Positions 1 to 6,068 of a stretch of 18,419 bases of DNA are shown here, piece by piece. Origin of the DNA: UBA4742 sp002403895. Its GTDB lineage: Bacteria > Actinomycetota > Acidimicrobiia > Acidimicrobiales > Acidimicrobilacustridaceae. The position numbers and the translations under genes were made by a program. Numbering within the stretch: position 1 is the stretch's first letter; each line of letters starts with the position of its first letter. The notes below the pieces were generated by a model. It was given only the letters and a program-made list of their open reading frames with translations, made no database searches and was not told the origin of the DNA. The stretch spans positions 1 through 18,419 of the forward strand of contig DAISGD010000061.1 of assembly GCA_036823295.1 (NCBI GenBank). The letters run 5' to 3'.

Positions 1-227
1 CACTCATACAGAACAACTAACCCGCCCGTGTCTCAAAATCCTTGACAGGCTCCGCTCGCGGTGGCGCCGGTGGGTTGCTGCGCCGGAGCAGGCGGCGGTC
101 CCATTCACCTGAGCGCCGTCACCGATCCACGAACGGCATTCTCACTCCCCCCAAACCGGGGTCTTACCCACGGCGCTCACACTGAGCGGACCCGACAGCC
201 GTCGGGCTAACCCCGAAGGAGCACCGT
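1..227. other. Leading non-coding stretch, no gene seen
   Basis: I see no convincing coding frame here. The reading frames crossing it are Arg/Pro-rich shadows. The only functional element I can support is the ribosome binding site GAAGGAG at 215-221, six bases before the TTG start at 228. A TTGACA string at 42-47 has no acceptable -10 partner at the normal spacing, so I do not call a promoter. Confidence 0.5.
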
Positions 228-581
228 TTGAACACGACCCGTAAGGCCGTTTTGGCCGCGGCGATTGTCGGCGCCAGCCTCGCTGGCGGCGCGATGGGAT
301 CCGCCCTGATCGGCGCCGCAGGCGCCCAGACCACCCCCACCACCCAAGCCCCTGCTGCTTCCACCACCGCGACACCTACCTACAACACCGACCCGGCGCA
401 CGAAGCAGGCGAGAGCGCCCAACGTCAAGCTGACGAAGCATCGGGCAAAGCCGGCGTCGGCGGCGGGCACTCCAACACCGACCCCGCCCATGAAGCGGGT
501 GAGAGCGCCCAACGTCAAGCTGACGAGGTCGCCCGAGACGCCCAGGCCGGTTCCTCGACCACGCCCACAACGGGCGGCTGA
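228..581 (+). CDS. Small secreted Thr/Ala-rich protein with an 18-residue repeat
   Basis: The protein has 117 residues and I do not recognise the family. The TTG start at 228 is supported by GAAGGAG at 215-221 with a six-base spacer. Residues 1-33 look like a Sec signal peptide: a basic start (NTTRK), a long Ala/Gly-rich hydrophobic stretch, and a likely cleavage near Ala-Gly-Ala-Gln. The mature part is hydrophilic, with Thr/Pro/Ala-rich linkers at about 34-50 and at the C-terminus. Between them the segment NTDPAHEAGESAQRQADE occurs twice, at residues 53-70 and 83-100, with identical amino acids. The repeat is charged and could be helical. It is probably exported and either free or wall-associated. 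It stands alone: a strong hairpin follows, and the next gene runs the opposite way. Function is unknown. Confidence 0.75.
   Translation: MNTTRKAVLAAAIVGASLAGGAMGSALIGAAGAQTTPTTQAPAASTTATPTYNTDPAHEAGESAQRQADEASGKAGVGGGHSNTDPAHEAGESAQRQADEVARDAQAGSSTTPTTGG
384..527 (+). repeat. Two 54-bp direct repeats inside the secreted protein gene
   Basis: The copies lie at 384-437 and 474-527, with a 90-bp period. They differ at six of 54 bases by my alignment, and all six changes are third-position synonymous changes. The encoded 18 residues are therefore identical. This looks like an old internal duplication kept by selection on the protein rather than a recent one. Confidence 0.85.
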
Positions 582-600
582 CCCAGCCTCACCGCGTCGA

Positions 601-636
601 GCCGACGGGGTGGGGGGCTGCGCCCTCCCCGTCGGC
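601..636 (+). terminator. Strong hairpin after the secreted protein gene
   Basis: GCCGACGGGG at 601-610 pairs perfectly with CCCCGTCGGC at 627-636. Further G-C pairs (612-614 with 623-625) lie inside. It starts 19 bases after the stop at 581. There is no T-run, as is common for hairpin terminators in GC-rich actinobacteria. It lies between convergent genes, so it may act in both directions. Confidence 0.6.
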
Positions 637-783
637 CCCGCCCGGCCAGGAACCGAGGAGCTCGTGCCGAAGGGTGGGGACGTTGGGCTGATTTGCCAAA
701 TGGGGACGGAATTCAGGCGCCCTTGGAGGTGAGTACCTCGAAATCCTTCCAGGGCGACTGCCTGAGCAACGTCCAGGCTCACT

Positions 784-815
784 GATCGGCGGCGTTCGGG
801 CGGTCTCAGCCGATC
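784..815 (-). terminator. Inverted repeat over the 3' end of the lysozyme-fold gene
   Basis: GATCGGC at 784-790 pairs with GCCGATC at 809-815, with an 18-base loop. The right arm lies inside the last codons of the minus-strand gene ending at 806. It could be a weak terminator or an mRNA 3'-end structure. The stem is short, so chance is possible. Confidence 0.3.
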
Positions 816-1627
816 TCCGGCGGCCCCGCGGTCGTTCCAGCACCAGGAACGGGGCTCCAGGTCCCCGTCTTGGCCGTCCACCGCTGACCGGCGTAGGTCA
901 CCGACGTGACGTGGTGGTCCTCGGCATGGCCGACGAGCCATGCCGCCGCCGTCCAGCCGGCCGCGGTCGCTGGAGCACCGGAGGTGGCCTCCGGACCGAG
1001 TTCAGTTGCCATGGTCGAGACCAACCCCGGGTCGGGCTGCGCACCGCTGGGCACGGTGACCCGACAGGTGAGCCCGGCGGGGACCTCCCCGGTAAGCACC
1101 TGGGCGAGCACGCGGGCCTGCGGCTCCCAGTTCGCATAGGCGTCAGGAGCGGCGCTGCGTTGCACTGCCTGAGCGGCCTGAGTCACGTCCATCGTCTGCC
1201 AGCCCTTCACCTGGGCCAGACGGCGGTAGAAGGCTGACGCCGCATGAGCAGGGTCTGTCACCTGCTGGGCGTTTCCCCACCCCTGCGACGGCCGCTGCTG
1301 AAACAGGCCCCGCGAGTCGAGGTCGCCATGGTCGAGGTTGTGCAATCCCGACTCCTGCATGGCGGTGGCCAGCGCGATGGTCACGGCGTGATCGGGCAAG
1401 CCCTCGCGCCGTCCGATCGCCGCGATCGTGGTGGCGTTCCGGGCCTGGTCCAATTCGAAGCCGAAACGCTGATTCCCCGCCGTCGCCAGGCACGGCGGGC
1501 CGTCCGGCGGCTTCGTGTGGTGACCGCCACCGCGTAGGGCGGCGAGGCCGATGCCGGCCAGGGGCACGGCCAACAGCAAGACCAGGCTCCAGCGTCGCGA
1601 CCGGCGTCTCTCGGGCCGGGTAGACAT
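806..1627 (-). CDS. Membrane-anchored lysozyme/transglycosylase-fold protein
   Basis: The protein has 273 residues. A basic N-terminus (residues 1-12) and one hydrophobic segment (about 13-31) anchor it, so the rest should face outside the cytoplasm. Residues 60-180 resemble actinobacterial lysozyme-like proteins related to soluble lytic transglycosylases. 'AMQESGL' carries a candidate catalytic Glu92, followed by 'SRGLFQQRPSQGWG' at about 105-118, which resembles the family's S-x-G-L-x-Q motif. A conserved Asp/Ala-rich stretch with 'AYANWEPQARVLAQVL' follows. The C-terminal 85 residues are a separate, unrecognised domain. Some genomes label such proteins 'heavy metal transporter', which the sequence does not support. 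A peptidoglycan-cleaving role is inferred from the fold. No Shine-Dalgarno is visible, and a -10-like CATACT at the right distance suggests a leaderless message. Confidence 0.8.
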   Translation of the reverse strand: MSTRPERRRSRRWSLVLLLAVPLAGIGLAALRGGGHHTKPPDGPPCLATAGNQRFGFELDQARNATTIAAIGRREGLPDHAVTIALATAMQESGLHNLDHGDLDSRGLFQQRPSQGWGNAQQVTDPAHAASAFYRRLAQVKGWQTMDVTQAAQAVQRSAAPDAYANWEPQARVLAQVLTGEVPAGLTCRVTVPSGAQPDPGLVSTMATELGPEATSGAPATAAGWTAAAWLVGHAEDHHVTSVTYAGQRWTAKTGTWSPVPGAGTTAGPPEIG

Positions 1628-1633
1628 CGACTC

Positions 1634-1639
1634 AGTATG
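1634..1639 (-). promoter_or_regulatory. Candidate -10 box for a leaderless transcript
   Basis: On the minus strand CATACT occupies positions -12 to -7 relative to the ATG at 1627. This is the placement expected when transcription starts at the start codon. The box matches TATAAT at four of six positions. No purine-rich ribosome binding site lies nearby, which fits leaderless translation. I see no clear -35. Confidence 0.35.
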
Positions 1640-1834
1640 GCGACGGAAGCTCCCCCCGTGCGGTCACCCCCGCCACCACCTTCGCTGCCGGTCGTCGATC
1701 GCTCCTCCGAGCGTGCTCAATGACCCGTGAGGACATGAGCTCGCTTGTCTGTCCAAGCCGGGCAGCACACAGAGGTCGCATCCCCACCGGCGCAGCCGAT
1801 TCGGTGGATCACATCCGAACTCGCCGACGCGTCG

Positions 1835-3139
1835 CTACTCGGGGGTGACAGCTGCAGCAGCTTGGCCGGTTGGGAGGAGGATCTCGAACGTCGGATGGGA
1901 GTTCGCGTCCGTCAGGATGAGCCTTCCTCCTTCGGACTCGATGAGTCGTCGCGCCAGGGGTAGTCCGATGCGTGGCCGGTCGCTGCCTTCGGGGGTTTGC
2001 CAGATGGCGTCGGGTGAGGTGATCGGCGGGCCCTCGGTTTGTACCGAGATCGTGACTCCGCCGGGGACGGTGTGAACCGCGACGGTCGTCTCGCCTTGGC
2101 CGTGGACCATCGCGTTGTCGAGCAGCACGTCGAGGGCCTGATCGATGGCGGCCTCGCGGGCGACGACGTGGATCGGCTCCGCGGTGCGAGTGAGGCGGAG
2201 GGGCCGCGAGTCGGATCCGAACGGACCTGTCCAACGGTTCGTGGCGGCGTCGGCGAGTTGGCTGACATCGACGTCGGATCGTGGTCCTACCGTCTGACGG
2301 GCGAGCGCGAGGAGTGCAGTGGTGGTGACGTCGAGGCGCTCGACGTCGACGAGGGCTTCGTGGAGCGCCGTCCGGGGATCGGGGCGGGGGTTTGCCAGTT
2401 CGGCCTCGATCGCCAAGCGGAGCGAGGCGATGGGGGTACGGAGCTGATGGGAGGCTTCGGCGCTGAAGGCTCGCTCGCGGGCGAGGACCTCGTCGACGCG
2501 TTCGGCGGTTGCCGCCAGGGCGTTCTGTGCCTCGTCGATCTCGACCACTCCCGATGGTTCGATGGCGAGGTCGGCTGATCCGGCTCCGAGCAGGTGCAGG
2601 CTGCGGGTGAGCCTCTGGACGGGTCGGCTGAGGCGGCGGGCAAGGAACCATGCGGCGATAGCGGTGACGGTGAGGACGATGAGGGCCAGTCCGGCCATGA
2701 GTGCCCAGGCCCGGTAGACCTTGGTGTTGGTGTCCGAGGCGGAGGTCTCGATCCGGATCGCTCCGATGACGGCCTCGCCGCTGGTGATGGGGACGGCGAC
2801 GGTCGCGCCGCCGTGATCGCGGGTGTCGGCGATCTCTCCGGCCAGCGCCGCGGTAGTCTGGGCGTCTGCGGTGGGGGGGCCGGTCCCGCTCACCAATGTC
2901 CCGGTCGGGTCGTAGAGGGCGATGACGGTGGGCGGCTGAGTCGTGGGGAGCTCGACCGGGTCGCCGCTCACGGCATAGTCGCGGGGGACCGCCCCCGAGG
3001 CCTCGGTGGCTTGTCGCTCGAGCGAGAGTACGGTTTCGTTTCGATAGAACTCCTGGACCACCTCGGCAAGCGGCAGGCCGAACAGAGCGATGCCCATGGC
3101 GCTGACCGCGATGAGGGCCACCAAGATCCGTAGTCTCAC
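1835..3139 (-). CDS. Two-component sensor histidine kinase (TCS1)
   Basis: The protein has 434 residues from a GTG at 3139 that overlaps the regulator's stop by four bases. The longer in-frame extension to 3274 lies wholly inside the regulator and is rejected. Layout: TM1 about residues 5-25, an extracytoplasmic sensor region of about 115 residues, TM2 about 143-167, HAMP about 168-222, then the dimerisation/phosphoacceptor helix with 'EASHQLRTP' (His231). The N box 'LDVLLDNAMVHG' is at about 336-347. The nucleotide-binding domain is unusual. The G1 region reads 'QTEGPPIT' instead of D-x-G-x-G, and G2 reads 'RPRIGLPLARRL' instead of G-x-G-L-x-L. It may be a weak kinase or mainly a phosphatase. 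It is translationally coupled to the upstream response regulator and probably works with it. Confidence 0.9.
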   Translation of the reverse strand: MRLRILVALIAVSAMGIALFGLPLAEVVQEFYRNETVLSLERQATEASGAVPRDYAVSGDPVELPTTQPPTVIALYDPTGTLVSGTGPPTADAQTTAALAGEIADTRDHGGATVAVPITSGEAVIGAIRIETSASDTNTKVYRAWALMAGLALIVLTVTAIAAWFLARRLSRPVQRLTRSLHLLGAGSADLAIEPSGVVEIDEAQNALAATAERVDEVLARERAFSAEASHQLRTPIASLRLAIEAELANPRPDPRTALHEALVDVERLDVTTTALLALARQTVGPRSDVDVSQLADAATNRWTGPFGSDSRPLRLTRTAEPIHVVAREAAIDQALDVLLDNAMVHGQGETTVAVHTVPGGVTISVQTEGPPITSPDAIWQTPEGSDRPRIGLPLARRLIESEGGRLILTDANSHPTFEILLPTGQAAAAVTPE

Positions 3140-3816
3140 GTGACCTCGAGGCGGTAGCCGTGGTTGCGAATCGTCTCGATCCGGGGTCCATCGGGGTGCT
3201 CGGCGAGCTTGCGCCTCAGCATCGAGATGTGGACGTCGAGGGTCTTGGTGGAACCAAACCAGTGCTCGTCCCACACTTCGCTCATCAACCGCTCGCGGGT
3301 CAGAGCCGCACCGCCGTCGCGGGCCAGGACGGTCAGGAGTTCGAACTCCTTGGCTCGCAGCGCCAGTTCCTGGTCATCGACCCAGGCCCGATGGGCACCG
3401 AGGTCGATCTTCAGCGATCCGACGGCGATCACTGATCGTTCCTCGTCGGTGCGTAGGTGCGCCCGTACCCGAGCGAGGAGTTCAGCCAGCCGGAACGGTT
3501 TGGTGAGGTAGTCCACTGCTCCGCTGTCGAGCCCCATCACGATGTCGATCTCGTCGGCCCTGGCCGTGAGCATGATGACGCTGGTTTGGCTCCCGCCGGC
3601 ACGTAGGTCCCGGCACAGGTCGGCCCCGTCGCCGTCGGGGAGACCGAGATCGAGCAGGACCAGGTCGTAGTCTGTCGCCGAGCCGACCGAGGTGAGAGCG
3701 CGCGCCTCTCCCAGCGTCGACGCACTGGTCACCTCGTAGCCGGCGCCGTGCAGGGCGCGGACGAGGTTGGCGGCGATGCCGGGGTCGTCCTCGACGACGA
3801 GAATCCGCGAACCCAT
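3136..3816 (-). CDS. OmpR/PhoB-family response regulator (TCS1)
   Basis: The protein has 226 residues. The receiver domain (about 1-118) starts 'MGSRILVVEDD', with the acidic pair Asp10/Asp11, phosphoacceptor Asp56 in 'LVLLDLGLPDGDG', Thr84 in 'IMLTAR' and Lys106 in 'TKPF'. The C-terminal winged helix (about 128-226) has the OmpR-type 'AKEFELLTVLAR', 'SEVWDEHWFGSTKTLDVHISMLRRKL' and 'IETIRNHGYRLE' elements. The ATG at 3816 is preferred to the GTG at 3822. TACGCT (minus strand) sits exactly at -12 to -7 of the ATG and there is no Shine-Dalgarno, as expected for a leaderless message. The GTG would add only Met-Ala. The kinase gene overlaps its stop. A direct-repeat operator candidate at 3878-3895 lies just upstream, which suggests autoregulation. 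Confidence 0.92.
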   Translation of the reverse strand: MGSRILVVEDDPGIAANLVRALHGAGYEVTSASTLGEARALTSVGSATDYDLVLLDLGLPDGDGADLCRDLRAGGSQTSVIMLTARADEIDIVMGLDSGAVDYLTKPFRLAELLARVRAHLRTDEERSVIAVGSLKIDLGAHRAWVDDQELALRAKEFELLTVLARDGGAALTRERLMSEVWDEHWFGSTKTLDVHISMLRRKLAEHPDGPRIETIRNHGYRLEVT

Positions 3817-3822
3817 GGCCAC

Positions 3823-3828
3823 AGCGTA
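3823..3828 (-). promoter_or_regulatory. Candidate -10 box for leaderless TCS1 transcript
   Basis: The minus-strand hexamer TACGCT fits TANNNT and lies at -12 to -7 from the ATG at 3816. No ribosome binding site precedes that start. It is the second gene in the window with this arrangement. No -35 match is visible, so the promoter may need an activator. Confidence 0.4.
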
Positions 3829-3877
3829 GAGACCAACTCGGGCCCGGTGGGCCGGTGCAAGGTCGCCACGGTAAGGA

Positions 3878-3895
3878 TTTACCTCCTCCTAACCT
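3878..3895. promoter_or_regulatory. Direct-repeat operator candidate, 11-bp spacing
   Basis: TTTACCT at 3878-3884 is followed by CTAACCT at 3889-3895, an 11-bp repeat distance, which is typical of tandem OmpR/PhoB-family winged-helix binding. It lies in the divergent region between the TCS1 regulator and the PAP2 phosphatase, 62-79 bases upstream of the regulator's start. The same GGAT-led pattern recurs at 5302-5319 upstream of the large operon. Which regulator binds is inference; either of the two in the window could. Confidence 0.5.
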
Positions 3896-4013
3896 GCGCT
3901 CAGCTTCTCGCTTGCCTCCCGGTGCGTACGGTGAACCCCGACCAACGACACGACCACCCAAGGGTCACCAACGGGTCGATCCGACTCTGGTCGGGTCGTG
4001 AGGAGCACGATTC

Positions 4014-4703
4014 GTGGCGCAGGAGGGCATGGACCGAAGCCGGGTGCTGGAGGCGGCCGCGGCCGCAGCGACGGTCACTGTCGGCGTGGCGTTGCTGGGC
4101 TTGGTTCTCGGCCTTGTTCTGGCGGCGAAAGCGGCGGCGGGCTTGGCCCAGCCCATCGACGACGCCGTCCGGACGTGGCTCGAAGCACACACCTCGACCA
4201 CCAACCCGTTCGCGTCGATCCTTGGTCTGCTGTTCGGCGCAGGGGCGATGACCATGTTGGCCGCCCTCGGTGGCCTGGTCGCGTGGTGGCGGACCCGGCG
4301 ACCGCTGTTCGCCTTCGCTCCGTTCGTCGTAGCGTTGGCAGCCGACGCGGTGGTCCTGGTGGTCAAAGAAGTCGTGGCCAGACCGCGCCCGGCGCTGATA
4401 GCCGGCCCCCTCGGTGACCGTTTCTCGTTCCCGTCCGGGCATGCGACTGTGTCGGCCGCCGTTCTGGTGGCCATCGCGTTGACCTGGGTTCGCCCCGACC
4501 GCCGCAAGGCCGCCCTCGTCGCCGCGGGAGTGTCCGCAACGCTCGTCGCGGCCTCCCGCCTGGTGCTCGGTGTGCACTGGCTGAGCGACGTTGTCATCGG
4601 TGCGGCACTCGGAACGTTGCTCGCCATCAGTCTCACTCGGGTCGGTGGCGGGCTTCTCGAGTCGGAACGACTCTCACATGAACGGGAGGGCCAGGCGCGC
4701 TGA
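4014..4703 (+). CDS. PAP2-family membrane phosphatase
   Basis: The protein has 229 residues. All three signature motifs of the PAP2/acid-phosphatase superfamily are present: K118-EVVA-R123-P124, P140-S-G-H143, and S181-R182 with H188 and D192 ('SRLVLGVHWLSD'). About five or six hydrophobic segments surround them. The motifs should face the outer membrane side, where such enzymes remove a phosphate from lipid substrates, either undecaprenyl diphosphate (recycling of the peptidoglycan carrier) or phosphatidic-acid-type lipids. The substrate cannot be told from sequence. The GTG at 4014 is supported by AGGAG at 4001-4005 with an eight-base spacer. The ATG at 4029 has AGGAGG only two bases away, too close to serve it. 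It is divergent from TCS1, so it may be under that system's control. Confidence 0.88.
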   Translation: MAQEGMDRSRVLEAAAAAATVTVGVALLGLVLGLVLAAKAAAGLAQPIDDAVRTWLEAHTSTTNPFASILGLLFGAGAMTMLAALGGLVAWWRTRRPLFAFAPFVVALAADAVVLVVKEVVARPRPALIAGPLGDRFSFPSGHATVSAAVLVAIALTWVRPDRRKAALVAAGVSATLVAASRLVLGVHWLSDVVIGAALGTLLAISLTRVGGGLLESERLSHEREGQAR

Positions 4704-4748
4704 TTGGACGGGCTCCCGGGTCGTCTGACGTCGATCGCCGGGGGACGC

Positions 4749-4796
4749 GCCGAGAGTCGGGCCGGAGGTCGGGGAACCTCTGGCCCGACTCTCGGT
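4749..4796. terminator. Bidirectional 20-bp hairpin between convergent genes
   Basis: CCGAGAGTCGGGCC at 4750-4763 is a perfect inverse of 4782-4795. Pairing continues inward (4764-4769 with 4776-4781, including one G-T), giving about 20 pairs and a six-base loop. It sits between the stop of the PAP2 gene (4703) and the stop of the small secreted protein gene (4839, minus). No T-run follows. It is the longest inverted repeat I found in the window. Confidence 0.75.
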
Positions 4797-4811
4797 CGGT
4801 ACCGGTGTTGC

Positions 4812-4827
4812 GACCAGGATCCTGGTC
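4812..4827. repeat. Perfect 16-bp palindrome GACCAGGATCCTGGTC
   Basis: The palindrome is uninterrupted, 11 bases from the 3' end of the minus-strand gene ending at 4839. It could fold as a six-pair stem with a GATC loop and terminate that gene's transcript, or it could be a binding site for a dimeric protein. Its closeness to the 20-bp hairpin favours a transcription-end role. Confidence 0.5.
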
Positions 4828-4838
4828 AGGTGCTCCGA

Positions 4839-5177
4839 TCAGCCGTTGGCGCCGGTGGCCTCGGGCTGCTCACCGGGGGGGGTGTAGTCGACGTTGGCTC
4901 CGGGGGCGTCCTGGTGGTTGTCACCAGTTGCTTCGGGAGTCTCGGCCGTTCCGGGCTTCTCGGTGTCGGCGCCGGTCTGGGGGCCGTCCTGGATGGTGTC
5001 GGTGTCGGGACCGGCCGGCTCGTTGGCACCAGGCACGTCGACGGCGGGCGCCGGCGAGGTTGCGGCCGGCGGGGTCGTCGGCGTCTGGGCGGTCGAGGCG
5101 ACCGCGGTGCCGATGCCGACGCCACCGAGGCCGAGGATGCTGACGGCTCCGATCAGGGCCTTGTGTTTGATGTTCAT
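4839..5177 (-). CDS. Small acidic, Pro/Thr/Gly-rich secreted protein
   Basis: The protein has 112 residues and no recognised family. The ATG at 5177 was chosen because the signal peptide begins there ('MNIKHKALIGAVSILGLGG', cleavage probably after Ala27 or nearby). A longer frame to 5273 adds an unlikely Arg/Pro-rich leader. A weak purine run (GAGAGAAG, minus strand) precedes the ATG. The mature part is low-complexity, rich in Pro, Thr, Gly, Asp and Glu, with no Cys and no Lys/Arg after the signal except one Lys. It is strongly acidic and probably disordered. It could be a wall-filling or ion-binding exported peptide. The divergent region it shares with the nine-gene operon holds two OmpR-type direct repeats, so co-regulation is plausible. 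Confidence 0.7.
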   Translation of the reverse strand: MNIKHKALIGAVSILGLGGVGIGTAVASTAQTPTTPPAATSPAPAVDVPGANEPAGPDTDTIQDGPQTGADTEKPGTAETPEATGDNHQDAPGANVDYTPPGEQPEATGANG

Positions 5178-5232
5178 GGCTGACTTCTCTCTCGCTAGGG
5201 GGTTGCTGACGGGCTCAGGATGCGCCGGGACG

Positions 5233-5248
5233 CCTGAGCGCAACCTGA
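5233..5248. promoter_or_regulatory. Second 11-bp-spaced direct repeat (CCTGA)
   Basis: CCTGA at 5233-5237 and again at 5244-5248 gives the OmpR-family repeat distance of 11 bp. On the minus strand it reads TCAGG-N6-TCAGG, 56-71 bases before the ATG of the small secreted protein. A regulator could act there on that gene. The half-sites are only five bases, so chance is possible. Confidence 0.3.
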
Positions 5249-5301
5249 AGAGGCCTGGACGGCCTCCGGACATGGCCGGTCGCGTCAGTGGGTCATGAGG
5301 A

Positions 5302-5319
5302 TTTGCCTCGCGTTTGCCT
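5302..5319. promoter_or_regulatory. Direct-repeat operator candidate for the nine-gene operon
   Basis: TTTGCCT at 5302-5308 is repeated exactly at 5313-5319, an 11-bp spacing. Like the site at 3878-3895 it is preceded by GGA. It lies 105-122 bases before the ATG of the lipoprotein gene. A -10-like TAGGTT at 5351-5356 would place the box near -50, compatible with activation. The operon carries its own OmpR-type regulator at 10097-10774, a natural candidate binder. This is inference from spacing and position. Confidence 0.55.
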
Positions 5320-5423
5320 GTCTCGACGCTCCCGTTTTCGTTGCCCTGCGTAGGTTCCGGTCCGAGGGTCTTGCATCCGCGTCCTCACGCACTGCCGGAC
5401 CGATTCGCATCTCAGGAGGATCC

Positions 5424-6068
5424 ATGAACAAGACAAGATCTCGTGGCGTGGTCATCGCCGGGCTGGCTGCGGTCGCCATCGTGGCCGCGGCATGCGGCTC
5501 AACCGCGTCGAAGGCCGCAGCCCCGGTGGGCGGCCAATCGACCGGCCTGCTCCCCCCGAACAGCTCGTCGACGACTGCCCCCGCTGGCCCGGAGACGAAC
5601 AGCCCGGGCGACATTCCCGACAACCAGGCGTTCGTGTCGTTCAAGCCGGCTGGCGGCACCTACTCGGTCACGGTTCCCGAAGGGTGGGCACAATCCACCA
5701 ACGGTGCGGCGACGGTGTTCACCGACAAGTTCAACACGGTGCAGATCGAGACCACCTCGGCCCCGACCGCCCCGACCACCGACTCGGTGACGGCGACGGT
5801 GGTGCCCGCCTTGCAGTCAGCCAACGCCAACTTCAGTCTCGGCAAGGTCGCCACCGTCACCCGTTCGGCCGGTGACGCGGTGCTGGCCACCTATCAGGCC
5901 GACAGCTCGCCCAACCCGGTCACCGGCAAGGTGATCCCCCTGGCGTTCGAGCGCTACACCTTCTGGCACAACGGCACCGAGGTGACCCTGACCCTGTCGG
6001 GCTCCACCAATGCCGACAACGTCGACCCGTGGAAGAAGATCACCGACTCGTTCACGTGGACCGCGTGA
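5424..6068 (+). CDS. Lipoprotein opening the ABC/two-component operon
   Basis: The protein has 214 residues. The ATG at 5424 is preceded by AGGAGG at 5414-5419. A longer frame from 5295 is rejected. A basic start (NKTRSR) and hydrophobic core lead to a lipobox ending in Cys24 ('VAAACGS'), so it should be diacylglyceryl-modified by Lgt and anchored outside. Residues 25-70 are a Ser/Thr/Pro-rich linker. Residues 75-214 form a compact domain ('YSVTVPEGWAQ' near its start, 'DPWKKITDSFTW' near its end) that resembles PsbP/LpqN-like actinobacterial lipoproteins. It overlaps the next gene by one base (TGATG). By analogy with other lipoprotein-FtsX sets, it could be a partner or ligand sensor for the transporter. 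That role is inferred. Confidence 0.82.
   Translation: MNKTRSRGVVIAGLAAVAIVAAACGSTASKAAAPVGGQSTGLLPPNSSSTTAPAGPETNSPGDIPDNQAFVSFKPAGGTYSVTVPEGWAQSTNGAATVFTDKFNTVQIETTSAPTAPTTDSVTATVVPALQSANANFSLGKVATVTRSAGDAVLATYQADSSPNPVTGKVIPLAFERYTFWHNGTEVTLTLSGSTNADNVDPWKKITDSFTWTA

Noticed and set aside
42..47. TTGACA as a -35 promoter element
   Set aside because: The bases 16-18 bp downstream are GC-rich and nothing resembles a -10 box.
207..941. Minus-strand 244-codon frame across the secreted protein gene
   Set aside because: The translation is low-complexity Arg/Gly-rich and mirrors the plus-strand gene and hairpin. There is no domain, and it overlaps the well-supported gene at 806-1627.
1809..3191. 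Minus-strand 460-codon frame over the TCS1 kinase
   Set aside because: It is extremely Arg/Pro/His-rich, a typical shadow of the GC-rich kinase gene, which carries all the recognisable motifs.
3140..3274. N-terminal extension of the TCS1 kinase to 3274
   Set aside because: The 45 extra residues lie inside the regulator's DNA-binding domain and are Arg/Pro-rich. The GTG at 3139 gives the usual 4-bp overlap and puts TM1 at the N-terminus.
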